Of a stretch of DNA of 64,000 nucleotides, positions 1 through 10,258 are shown in pieces. A program made the translations under genes and the position numbers. Within the stretch, counting starts at the first letter, position 1. Each line of letters begins with the position of its first letter. The DNA comes from Homalodisca vitripennis (taxonomy: Eukaryota; Arthropoda; Insecta; Hemiptera; Cicadellidae). The notes under the pieces are model-generated. The model was not told the DNA's origin and made no database searches. It was given only the letters and a program-made list of their open reading frames with translations. Location of the stretch: the NCBI RefSeq assembly GCF_021130785.1, contig NC_060214.1, forward strand, positions 107,234,001 to 107,298,000, given 5' to 3'.

Positions 1-619
1 AATAAGTTTCCTACCCCCCCCCTGACCAACCAGAACCAAATAAAATTTCGGCTACGGATATGATTTCTGTCAATGGAAAACAAACTCTACATTTAGAGGA
101 CGTTGGGAGTTTAAAATTAACATTTTAAGTTTTATAAAAATGTGTCGCTGGGATTGTATAAGTCCGATTATTGCAGTGCAAGCTGAAAGTCATTAAAATA
201 CGGAAACATTTATTTCTTTGGCTGTTTTAAGCTCTGAATGTCACATAATGTTATTCTACACGCCCTCCTACAGTCTAGATTGAATTGAATCTTGTAGAGG
301 TGGTACGGTTAATTGATTTTTCATAACTTATATATTTGTTTTAAATTCTTAGTCCTTTTCTCGCATTTTTATCACTCTACAAGGAATAACAGGCATTTTT
401 AAAGTGGTATTTGGTGGCTCTGTAATCAGGTCCTAATAAAAACCGGCCGAAGAGAAAAAATTTGAAATGTTTACATAACAATGTAACATTAGTTGTAGAT
501 TCAGGATGTGACTTTTTCTTTTTTTTTGTTCAATTACAAATTGTTTCATAATTATAATTTAAGACTATAACGTTTTATATTTTTACACGTAAAAACATCT
601 CACTGTTTCCTCTTCTAAT
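1..619. other. AT-rich intergenic DNA, no gene seen
   Basis: I see no coding frame, RNA gene or repeat array here. The only local features are a short C-run near position 14 and scattered homopolymers. Confidence 0.5.
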
Positions 620-820
620 GTACATTTATTTATTTCCTTCCAACGGTCAAAAGAGCAATTCACAATCAACATAATTTCATTTCATGTACAAGATGACTAT
701 ATTAGATTAAACAAAAAGGGTCAAGCCAAACATGCAACAGGACTTCAATACTAATACACGAAAACATAACAAGAAAATAGAAAATAAGTTTACAATCCAA
801 AAACGATATAGTAGCGACAA
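620..820 (-). repeat. antisense retroposon 3' tail (candidate)
   Basis: Read on the minus strand, this stretch ends in an ATAAATAAATGT-type tail (plus-strand ATTTATTTATTT near 625-637). Next to the tail is a CAACGG...CAATT motif. The same arrangement (ATTTATTTATTT, CAACGG, CAATT, ACA) recurs at 50860-50905, so both probably belong to one non-LTR retroposon family inserted in antisense. No coding part is present and the class is inferred from the tail alone. Confidence 0.35.
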
Positions 821-1020
821 TAAATAGAATCTATATAATTTGTAATAAATATTAGCGTAAGTAGTAACAAAAAAGATCTATATAATTTACAATAGATATT
901 AAAAGTAGGAATAACGATAATAAAATCTATATAATTTAGAAATAAATATTAACAATAGTAGTAACAAACAAATAAAATCTATATAATGTAAATAAATATT
1001 AACTATATTGATTACAATAA
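821..1020. repeat. ~48-bp AT-rich tandem repeat, 4 copies
   Basis: The core CTATATAATTT...AATAAATATTA recurs near 831, 878, 928 and 979, giving spacings of 47, 50 and 51 bp. The copies are diverged. The array abuts the candidate antisense retroposon tail and may be a repeated segment of its untranslated region. Confidence 0.7.
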
Positions 1021-2289
1021 ATGAAAGTATAGTTTGTAATAAGTACTGACGACGGTGATGAACAAAGGAGAAAATTTTAAACTAATAAATGAGCACATTA
1101 AAAGATACTAATACGAGCAGGTTTATTACAGAAGTAGCAAAAATAAGAGAGCAAGATGGAACACAAAGTCATAATGTAAAATGTTCGTATCAAATTCGTT
1201 ATCATGGAATAATACAAAAATTACATTTTTCCTGTATTCAGAAACGGCATCTGGGTTGTGACCAAAATGTTCTTTAAACACAAGAAAATCCAACCACCAT
1301 TTTGTTTTCCCTTACTAAAAGTATCTAGAAAATTGCGTAAACCATGTGCTCACAATAAGCGTAGTATGAGCGGATTGGACAAATTTGCCATTTTTCCATA
1401 GCAAGGTAACAGGCAAAAACAACTGCATTGTTTTATATACTATGCAAGGACGTCTACTTCTACTTCGTATTTAGTATTCCTGTTTTTACAACAACTCGAT
1501 TAGATTAGTTTCTTCTGTTGTCTTGTTTATTGTTTTGGGTTGTCGCTGAATGGATCGTAATAGATTCATAATCCAAATGTGGCGTAAATTTCTGATTGTA
1601 CGTCACAGATTTTAAAGGTGATAAGGTTACTGAAAGACAACTCCTTGTGAAAAGTATTTCAAAGGATAGAATTGAAAATTGCTCACATTTTGATGAGGGA
1701 GGTATCAAGCAAAGATTATTTTATTTAGAAGTTCTGACTTTGGCAGTTAATTTTGAGAAGCATTAGTCTACTATCCTTGTTACCTGACGGAACGAGGATT
1801 ACTGATAAGGTGTGTTTTGTGTGCTGTTGATATTTTTGCCTTATAGTCGCTGCGAATTCTTTGCCATACCTATATTTCGTGTTATTTCTTCACTGAATAT
1901 TTGTAAGTTTATATGTTGCAAAGTAACTAACTGTCTCACATACTAATAGGTAAATTGAACTTATTTGTTTTGTACTTTTTTAATGAATTAATAATTGTTT
2001 CTAAAATTGCACTGCTGAATGAGATTGTACATTGTTAATTGCCTGATTTCTTGTAAATGTATAGACTTTTTCAAGTAGATCTACTACTGTATTTCTTGTT
2101 GTTTGTTATTTGCTCTAAATTTATCTTGTTAATTCTTAAATGTTTATCATTGTTTTTCTTTTATCTTGTTGTTGTTATTGTTATTATACTCAAGTTATAT
2201 TAGTTTTCGAGTTGGTTAGTGTTATTTATGATTTGTTATTTTTTTATACTTATTCCATAGTCAAAACTAACACACCATGTTTTATTGTA
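1021..2289. other. intergenic DNA, no gene seen
   Basis: The short open frames at 1089-1277 (+) and 1505-1708 (-) have biased, non-domain-like composition and match nothing I know. The T-rich stretch at 2040-2289 could be the untranslated end of a retroposon, but no coding part supports this. Confidence 0.4.
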
Positions 2290-2570
2290 AATTTGTATTA
2301 TTCTTATAAAAAATGGTTGTCCGTTGATAAATAAATTATGCTGTCTGTTTTTTTCTATCTGATGGAAACTGTTTCATTTTTTGATGACATTAACACTAAT
2401 TTGTATTATTCTTATAAAAAATGGTTGTACGTTGATAAATAAATGTAATTCAGAACAATTTCAAGTGGATTTCGTGGTTTCGTTTTTTTCTATCTGAACG
2501 ATGGAAACAATAGTGGTTGTTCCACAAATCATTTTTTGATCCAAGAGAGAAAGACGTTAACACAAGTGTT
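2290..2570. repeat. direct duplication, period ~109 bp
   Basis: A segment starting AATTTGTATTATTCTTATAA occurs at 2290 and again at 2399 with one mismatch over about 45 bases. Further shared blocks follow in the same order: TTTTTTTCTATCTG...ATGGAAAC at 2347 and 2484, then ATTTTTTGAT...GTTAAC or ATTAAC. This is a tandem duplication with an insertion in the second copy. Both copies end their first block with GATAAATAAA, which resembles a retroposon tail. Confidence 0.75.
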
Positions 2571-4189
2571 CCACGTTAGCAGTAGACCCCCATATGTAAC
2601 AACGGGGTAGTGGCCCGGGCTTATTAAACGGAACTGTTCATTTCCGGCGGAGCCATATACGCCGGAAACAGTCTGCCCCCATGTGGAGAGGGGAGCTAAA
2701 ATTATCCCGTTCACAGTGACAATGGCGATGAAGCGCCGCGCGTCTTTCTTGAGGAATGCAGCCACGAAGTTCTATACTCTGCCCGAACTGACTTTGCATT
2801 TGTATTTGTGGAACTTTCCTTACTTATGAAAAATGCAATGTTGTGTTCTGCCCGGCTGCCCTCGCTTAATGCGTTGTAAATAAAACTCGTCCAAAAATTA
2901 TTATTATATTTGGGACCAAAAATATTTCTTGTCCGACTCCATTAAGAATTGCCCTGACATCCTTTCTTATGAACGGTGAATTTTACGACTTATCTGAATT
3001 ATTTTATCTCCTGTCCATGGTCTCTCATAATTTTAAGAGTAGTTTAAGAAATAGTATTGATTATACGTTACGACTATGTTCGAAACATTGTAATGCGTCT
3101 GTGAACGATAAAGTATTCTTTTGTATTCTAATACATAAGGTTTGAGTTGGTTAGCATAGGCCAAGTGCAGAATTAATCAAAGTTTTTCAGTGTTCATAAA
3201 GTTTTTTGACTTATTTGTATTACTATATCGTTGTGGGAGGTCTCGTTTAAGATATAGTAATTCGCGTCAAACTATTTATTTATTTATTTTTGTTCTAGTA
3301 GTTTAAGTAAGTGTATTTTAAGCAAGTTTTATTATTTTTGTATATTTAACCGCTTAAGTACGACAAAGTTTTCTGAATAATTCATAAAATTACTGAGAAA
3401 AACTAAAATAACGTTGGGATGAGTATTAATGATGTATTCTCCAATAATTAGTTCTATGATTATAAACAAAAGTTCATAAAACTGCATGAACTTTAAAAAT
3501 GCTAGGTAATTTTACTACAGCCAGTTCATAAATACATCTCTGAACATTACATACTGGATTGAACGTTCCCTGATCAGTTACATATCATTGATAAAACTAA
3601 ACCAGTTTCAAAATTGGTGACAATCGAAAGTTTTGATTTTGCTTAAATCTCACAAAATGTTTTCACTTGCCATTGAAAATTCAGATACTATTTTATATTG
3701 TGTATTGGTAGGAACCATTGTAATGGTATAATAGTATAACCATTAACACTTTTGCGTGTTTCGAAAATATAAATTTGTACGTAGGTAAGTTAGTAGTGAA
3801 GTCTCAAGATTTTTAATGCAAATTAGTTTTATGTTTCCACGCTAGAAAATTTGTTTTCACAAATATACGTGGTTGGATAAGAGGAATTTTCAAGAATCTT
3901 TAATATGACACATATTTAGTGCTAAGTAACCGACATCTAGTTTTAAAAGGTCGCTGTCCAAGTATTAATTATTGTCTTAGTATATTATTTTACCCGTTGA
4001 AATCTGAAATAAAATTATGTAACGTATGTGTAGTAATTGCGCGCCAAATTACGTTCCCGTCAAATAAATATACGCGACTCTTTGCCATTAAATCAATTAA
4101 CTTTGTGCAATTCCGGGAAAAGAGTTGTCCTCGTTTTACCCAAATTGAATGCAGCAATCAGGAGTAATGTCGTTTATCTGACGTGGGAC
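2571..4189. other. AT-rich intergenic DNA, no gene seen
   Basis: No coding or repeat structure stands out. The frame at 2529-2765 (-) lies in a local GC-richer patch (2600-2760) but shows no domain, signal peptide or repeat. Confidence 0.4.
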
Positions 4190-4560
4190 GGGGTTCAAAG
4201 AGACGGGTGTACTCATATCTCCGCTCTTTGTGGACGCTCCCAACGCTGATTGTGCTTTTCTATTACAAGAACCAGTGACTGTCCTGTCGGGCACCAGTTC
4301 CAGAGTAGAAAGGTCTCGGGGACTCGGAACTGTTGGCTGAATGAAGTAAGAATGCGCGCGGGCACGGTGCGGGCCGAAACCAGTTCTGCGGGTCAGCGGG
4401 ACAGGTGTCGTGCACGTGCGGTTTGTGTGTGGGGGGGGGGGAGGAGGGCTAGGAGGAAAGGACGAAATGGTTGCAAAACCGGTAACCTTGCCGCGTTGCC
4501 TCGTGATTTGGCCACAGCAGCGCGCCCCGAACTGTGTGAATTATGATTGATCGTCAACAT
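4190..4560. other. GC-rich patch, possible regulatory DNA
   Basis: Base composition rises sharply compared with both flanks, with many CpG steps and a G-run at 4431-4441. Overlapping frames on both strands (4250-4546 +, 4393-4611 -) are open mainly because the patch is GC-rich, and neither resembles a known protein. A promoter or CpG-rich control region is possible, but no TATA, initiator or splice signal decides it. Confidence 0.2.
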
Positions 4561-5079
4561 TGAAATCCGGCCAGTTACTCCGCCTAGATTTATTTCGTTG
4601 ACATTGTGCAAGAAGGACCGTCAGGTGTTACATTTGCATGATGACCTAGAGGTGTAGCCAGAGTGACGAATGGTACTACTCTACATTGTGTTGCACGAGT
4701 AATCTTGAGGTGTATTAGTACAGTAATGTGGATTCAACATCTTTCTTGTTTCAAAATTGATAGTCCCAAACCATTGAATATACGTGTTTGATCAAAATGC
4801 CATTGATTGCGGTACGAAAACCCGTTGTTTGTTTATGACCCATCTGTATTAAAACAAGACGTCAAGTTTCTCTTAATCTTTTATTCGCGTATTTACAAAA
4901 GTCATTGTAAGATCTTTTGGATCCGCTGGAAAACTGTTATCATTAATGTAGTTTTGGCAGAGCGTCAGCGATGCTACTACTAGATATGCAAAAAATCATG
5001 AATGCTTGTATTTCTGCTAGTTTTAGCTGATTCAGTTAGTCCACGATAAGTTAGAATTTCCACTTTACTACTAGAGAGC

Positions 5080-5414
5080 CACCAGAGCTGCGGGTACTAC
5101 ACGGCCGCTGTATTGCGGCAGTATTGATCGATTACGCCACGCGGCTGGGGAGGGTTCCCCAACTCGTGTGGTTCAGGAGCGAATGATGGCTGGATCGTTG
5201 TTATCTCTCCATGTGGTCCCGACTTTTCCCTCCCACCACCCACAAGGGCACGCTAATCGTGATATACGACCCTGTGTACCTGGGGATGGAGCACATCTCG
5301 CCCAGTTTGGCCCCCGAGGGAGGCAACTTCGTCGTTGACTATTTAACATTCACTTCTCGGGTTGGCGGTGATGTGTACTCTGCACTCCCCGGTGTCTGTC
5401 ACTTCTCATTATAG
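5080..5414 (+). other. GC-richer patch with an unassigned 67-residue frame
   Basis: A frame from 5211 to 5414 has a varied composition (contains YDPVYLGMEHI and VVDYLTF) and sits in a GC-richer block of about 330 bp. I do not recognise it. It could be a fragment of an old mobile-element protein, an unknown exon or chance. No splice signals or similar neighbouring frame support coding. Confidence 0.15.
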
Positions 5415-6440
5415 ATTGCAGGTTCTATAAAGTAACTACAGTAAACTTATTTGTTTCCACCAGCTCTAGTTTTAACATTTTGCGATTTAAAAAAATTAAT
5501 TTAACGAACGTGCTTAGAACTGGGTTTAGTCCACAATGCCAGACGAAAATGTTTTATGTAAGCAGTTTTATAAAAAAAAAACGTAACATTTTCCTCAATA
5601 CATACTGTATTTAATTTTATGCCATGCTGAATTAAAGTAGTATTACATTTATTTAGGTGTTTTATTTTACAAAATTCCATTTTGAGTGTTGTCAGATTAA
5701 AACTAAGTGATACACGTGTTTTTAAACAAAATTAATACTTTAAGACGACATTAGGTCCATTTTAACTAAAATCCCCGGTTGTATACGCTACCCTTTCGTT
5801 TTCTACTCCTACCCCTTCCCCTCCCCCCACCGCGCTCATTGACAATGCCTGCAGCTTGCCGATCAGTTACTTACTATGGCGCGTCGCTTTGTCTAATTAA
5901 TTATCACATGCAGATCGTGAAATTCAAGCCTACACACACCATCGTGTGTGTGTGTCGAATTAACCAACATCTACATTCGTTTGTTGTCCACCCAGGCGTG
6001 TTCTATGTTAACGAATTCTGCTTGTTGAATTAATTAATATATTAATTCACGTTGCCTTCATTTGGAATAATTGAGTTTTAACCATAGTCAATGTTTCTTA
6101 ATTGGAATATTAATTAGGATTATTAGGGGATGGGTTTTTTATTTGATTCAATTCAATTTAATGTTTAAGGTCTATCAATTTCGATTTGATAGTCGTCGTG
6201 TATTTAATTTGTAATTATTTACTTAGTAGCAGTGTGTATTTAATAACGTTATTCTGTCATATAGTAACATTATTTAAACCCTAGATTATCCCACATGTTC
6301 TAAAAAAAGGCTCTGTATTCCCATAAAACCCTAATCACCATAAACCTATCTGGAGTTGCTCTCTAGTTACAAGCCCAATCACAAACTCAAGGGCCTAATC
6401 CCTTTGAAGTTATTCCATTCAATTACATTGTGTAAACATT
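5415..6440. other. intergenic DNA, no gene seen
   Basis: This is AT-rich sequence with a short C-rich tract (5800-5835) and a small CA/GT inverted pair near 5934-5958. No gene or repeat family is recognisable. Confidence 0.4.
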
Positions 6441-6690
6441 TTTAATGAGATCCCCTTAATCATTATCCCGTCCTTCCTCAATTTCGCCGGATTATGTAAG
6501 AACGTCCATGGTTGAAGAATCGCCGAGTCCTCCGTTCGATTACACTGTACTTAATCCTTCCTCCAACTTCAACATAAAATTAACATAATTATTGGCTGCA
6601 GCGCAGCGGCGGATTTCTCCGGCACACTCCTCGGCGATGTTTACCGGATGAGAAGTCGAGAGTTTCTCAGATAGAAGAAATGGTAATTAA
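6440..6690. promoter_or_regulatory. GC-richer non-coding block, possible enhancer
   Basis: The block is rich in CCGG, CCGGA and TTAAT/AATTA words and lacks a convincing frame, in contrast with its AT-rich surroundings. Mixed GC-rich and homeodomain-type words without an open frame are typical of arthropod cis-regulatory DNA. Conservation cannot be tested from one sequence, so this is inference only. Confidence 0.2.
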
Positions 6691-7013
6691 TTTTCACAAG
6701 AAGTTTGTTCGTCAAGAAACTGGAAGTATAGGATTTAAGCTGGCGAAGTTGCGAGCCGGTATTATTACTTGTTCCCGCGATGAAAGTTGTCGGACTGAAC
6801 GCGTTCTTGGGTCTTTATTTCTTGTTGAAGTTATCCCTCTCAGTTCGGAATTAACAGCGATATTGCTATGTCGAGAATTCAAGTCTTGGCCACTCCAAGC
6901 GTAATTACCTGGAGTAAATATTAATACTGTTCGAAGAGCTCGTTTTGTACAAGAGTTTAATCTTGTTGGAGATTTCAAGTAGCTACGTTATTAGACTTGC
7001 AATTTCAACTTTG

Positions 7014-7229
7014 TCAATGGACAGTGTACAGCGGTTATCGCGAGATAACCAAATCAAGCAGCGTCGAGCGTGGCTGCTGCTTGGATGGGTTGACCGCTTA
7101 GCGATTCTGTCCTTGCAAGCAGCCCTCCTGCCCGGCCGATCGGAAGTACCTTTAAGTCGTCGGCCCTTAAGTTTAAGTGTTAAAGGGCTTAGCCTACATT
7201 CGGCAAAATAATACATTATTTACTTTACT
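7014..7229 (+). repeat. 5S-rRNA-derived SINE, copy 1
   Basis: The head matches the internal promoter region of 5S ribosomal RNA. At 7051-7066 it reads AAATCAAGCAGCGTCG, like the 5S A-box region AAGTTAAGCAGCGTCG. At 7083-7099 it reads TGGATGGGTTGACCGCT, like the 5S C-box TGGATGGGTGACCGCT with one extra T. The 5' part of 5S is missing or replaced, and a unique body and 3' end (GGGCTTAGCC..., AAAATAATACATT) follow. A second copy at 49383-49627 shares the head, body and 3' end, so this is a dispersed family and not a 5S gene. Transcription would be by RNA polymerase III from the internal boxes. Confidence 0.8.
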
Positions 7230-7590
7230 TTCACAACTTAAAGTAAACTATGTAATGTTCTATTTATTTTTATGACTGTGTATTTATATACTGTTTCTCT
7301 ATATATTTATAAGTGATTTATGTAGTGTAGGATAGGGAGATTGTATTTAGATGTATTGGTTGTTGTATTAGGAATACTCTGGATAATGGTATGTTATGTG
7401 GAAGCTGCAATATACAATAAAAGGACTAAAGGACTGCACTTTGGAAGTAGGCACACATAAAATGAGAAGTAGTTAAATTATAGAGTAACTTTTAAGGGCC
7501 ACACACGCCATTTTTGTGTCTGGACTATTTTTGCATGTAAAGGTATTGTATCTAACCGAATAAAGGATTTCTGACTTCTGACAACGATAA
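7230..7590 (+). repeat. possible retroposon 3' end with CTGACTT tail
   Basis: The stretch ends at about 7559-7581 with AATAAAGGATTTCTGACTT followed by a second CTGAC. This is a polyadenylation signal plus a short tandem repeat, as seen at the 3' ends of some CR1/L2-type LINEs. An earlier AATAAAAGGAC at 7416 is a second signal. No coding part is found and the boundaries are guesses. Confidence 0.25.
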
Positions 7591-8860
7591 ATGTAAATGT
7601 ATTTATTCTTTTAACTATCGTAAATTCTCTGTTGTTGTCTTGTTTTGCCAAATACTTACTTATTTTAATAGATTTTTACAACACCGATGAGTTGTCAATC
7701 TGGAACAATATTTAAGTATGCTGTAAGTGTCTGTGGTCAGTGTACAACGAAGTATAGGGTGCAAGAATGCCAAAGGAATTAGTCGGCAGTTTGCTTGCAA
7801 AATGACGTATTGTAACCTTACCAGTTTTAATTGGTCTTGAACAATTTTCAAATTAGTCACTCTAGGATACGGACTGAATTTTCTTCTAAAAGAGGAACAT
7901 AACCTCACATATCTCTGTGGTGGACAGTAATTGCGGTAATTTTGCCGAGACAATTTTCGAAGGTACTTTCCAGGGCCTGGAGAAAAGAGAATGCAATGAT
8001 CTCTGCGGTGGGAATCCGAGTATGAGGAAGTCGGTCAAAGAAGGGGACATGTCCTATGATGCTGAGAATAGTCGTAGAATGTCTAACAAGATTGGATTGA
8101 ACATTCCTTACACTCTGCAGGTCGTCAGTAACTAAATACGATGCACGTCATATTAATGAGATATTGTACTGGAAGGATATTCTCGTTAATACCTGAATCG
8201 GAACAGACTGAGAAAACAAACGAAATATGAAAGAGAACGGAAATGTTTTAAGAGTGGTGTAGGCACACCCAACAATGATCCTATCCTCTTCCCATCTAAT
8301 TACTGACATTCAGGATTCCAGGGGGTGATATAATAAACGACAAATAGTTAATCCCACACTTATCGAGCTGTACCAAAATTGCCATAAATATGTCATAATT
8401 CCAACAATGAGTTAAGTTTACCAATTGAAAACGATAAAACTAATACCAGCACTCTCGAACTGTTACGCAAGTTACTATAAAATTCGTGAGAGATGAGCGA
8501 ATTAGTAGAGCTTACATAGATGCTGCTGATTTTCTGGTTATAATCATAGATGTTATTTTCATCTACCAAAGGTTCTCCAGTTGCCTCGGAGAATTCAACC
8601 CGCGATTTTTCCAAGTAGCGTAGAATCGGCGCCGAGATTCACTAAGTACGACGCTGTCTAAAAGATCTATGAGGTAGATCTACAGTAGAACTACCAGGAA
8701 TAAAAGGTGTTAGATATATTAATGAAAGGTGCTATATATAGGAAAATTCAGTCTGTGATTTAATTGTGCAGGCTAGGTTAGAGGAGAGTCACTAATACAA
8801 TTTGAAGCGAACAAAATCCGATTTAGGAGATAAAGCCGTAAATTCATTTTTGCAAAAATA
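7590..8860. other. intergenic DNA, no gene seen
   Basis: Frames at 7660-7953 (-), 7917-8135 (+) and 8393-8614 (-) are short and overlap or adjoin without splice logic. They show no recognisable motif. Confidence 0.35.
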
Positions 8861-9040
8861 TTTATGAACACCTTTCTCGCGTAAAACCGTGCGAGTAAAT
8901 GCCAAAATTGTAAAAGAACAAAAACGTAAATGCAAATCTACGATGCAAGTTTTATGAACACCTTCTCGCGTAAAAACCGTGCGAGTAATTTCCAAAATTA
9001 TAAAAGAACAAAAACGTAAATGCAAATCTACGATGCAAGT
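8861..9040. repeat. 90-bp tandem duplication, 2 copies, with internal hairpin
   Basis: TTTATGAACACC starts copies at 8861 and 8951, and both end CGATGCAAGT at 8950 and 9040. The copies differ by a few single-base changes and compensating indels. Each contains CTCGCG...CGTGCGAG, which can fold into a short stem with an A-rich loop. The duplication keeps the minus-strand frame open (8792-9025), giving a repeated peptide that I regard as a by-product. Confidence 0.85.
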
Positions 9041-9467
9041 TACGTAAATAAATTCAGGTTATGTTTTGTTGAACCGATACATCCAAGTGACGATAACAGG
9101 AATCGGCGGTGTTCTGGTCGGCTATTCCTGGCTCTGCTTGTGTTGTAGTGAACACAAACAGCGCACACTTCCCAGAGCTTGTGAAGACGGGGAAAGGAAT
9201 GGGTTCAGGCGGTGTTTACAGTGCACGTGGAGCAAAACGGGATTTATTATCGCTTGTTAACGTTTTCCTCTGCCCGTCTGTATCCCTTTGAAGTTCCCTA
9301 CAGAGGAGTATTTTCGTAACCGAATCACGAAAAGACCTCCCGGTTCTTGAATCGAAGGAAGTTATTACTGTAAATTCACAGAGATACGTTTCCATAACTG
9401 GGATCTATAAATAAACCAATCGTATAGAAATAATAAAACGTTGAGTGGCTGTAGGCCAGGAATTGTT

Positions 9468-9590
9468 AGCAGTAAATCAAGTGCAGAAGCCAAAGCACTG
9501 CAGGGCGGTCGCACACGAAGATAGTGATAGTGTGTACGCGGGGCTTCGCACTCAACAGGCGCCAGGCCGAATGTTTCCGAGTCTGTCCGA
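9468..9590 (+). repeat. dispersed repeat family R120, copy 1
   Basis: A segment of about 120 bp containing TCAAGTGCAGAAGCCAAAGC and AACAGGCGCCAGGCCGAATG is found here and again at 23732-23855 in the same orientation and block order. Copies differ by scattered substitutions and small indels. The homology stops shortly after GGCCGAATGTT(T/C)CCGA. Only a fragment is defined by the two copies, so I cannot classify it. Confidence 0.7.
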
Positions 9591-9732
9591 ACGTCTCCGA
9601 CACTATTAATGCATTATCTATAATAAATTTCACTATTCAGTTTACCATTTTCTGTGTTGGTGTATTTCTCTTTGGCGTGGTTACAGTCTACCTTCGTCTT
9701 TTCCCTTCAAACAACAATATACTTTATATAAA

Positions 9733-10258
9733 GGAAACAGGATATTTTTCCGGACATTTGCCATCGTTCAGTGAAACAAAAATCAGTAACACTACGTTTC
9801 GAGATCTGCCATCTGATCTCTTCTTCAGGTAACGTAACACATAATTGCAAACTAGGCTGAAATAAATCATACCAGATCGTTGTGACACGCCTATTTCAGT
9901 AATCACAACCGCCATTTTGTGTGTCATCTTTACCAACTCTAAAACATGCACTGTAATAAAAAACTAAACACAACACTAATCATTAAAACCGAACTACATA
10001 ATACAGGTCACAATACGTCTGCATTCGCCGACCAACCACGTACGACTGACCAAAGGCGATCGTCACGGCAGAAACGAGACGGCGGCAATGAAAAGGAAGG
10101 GAGACAGGAATGGGCCCTTTTATTTTTTATTATTGGTTCATCCTAGTGCTTGGTTAGTTACCTGAAGAAGAGATCAGGTTGCAGATCTCGAAACGTAGTG
10201 TTGCTGATTTGTGTGTCTCACTGAACGATAGCGAATGTCCGGAAAAATCGTGTTATCT
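9733..10258. mobile_element. foldback-type element with ~100-bp inverted arms (family FB1, two-armed copy)
   Basis: The left arm (about 9740-9842) and right arm (about 10153-10256) are inverted copies of each other. The left reads TTTTTCCGGACATTTGCCATC and later CGTTTCGAGATCTGCC. The right reads CTGAAGAAGAGATCAGG, GCAGATCTCGAAACGTAGTG and ends TGTCCGGAAAAATCG. Between them lies about 310 bp of unique sequence. Relatives occur at 31940-32217 (left arm plus homologous interior) and 55998-56225 (arms with almost no interior). No transposase is encoded, so it is non-autonomous. The arm contains a hairpin (GAGATC/GATCTC) followed by GAAAC, a motif order also seen in ends of Penelope-like elements. 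The class is therefore uncertain. Confidence 0.7.

Noticed and set aside
7051..7110. functional 5S rRNA gene
   Set aside because: Only the internal-promoter half of 5S is present, it is joined to unrelated sequence, and a second copy shares the same chimeric structure. It is a SINE.
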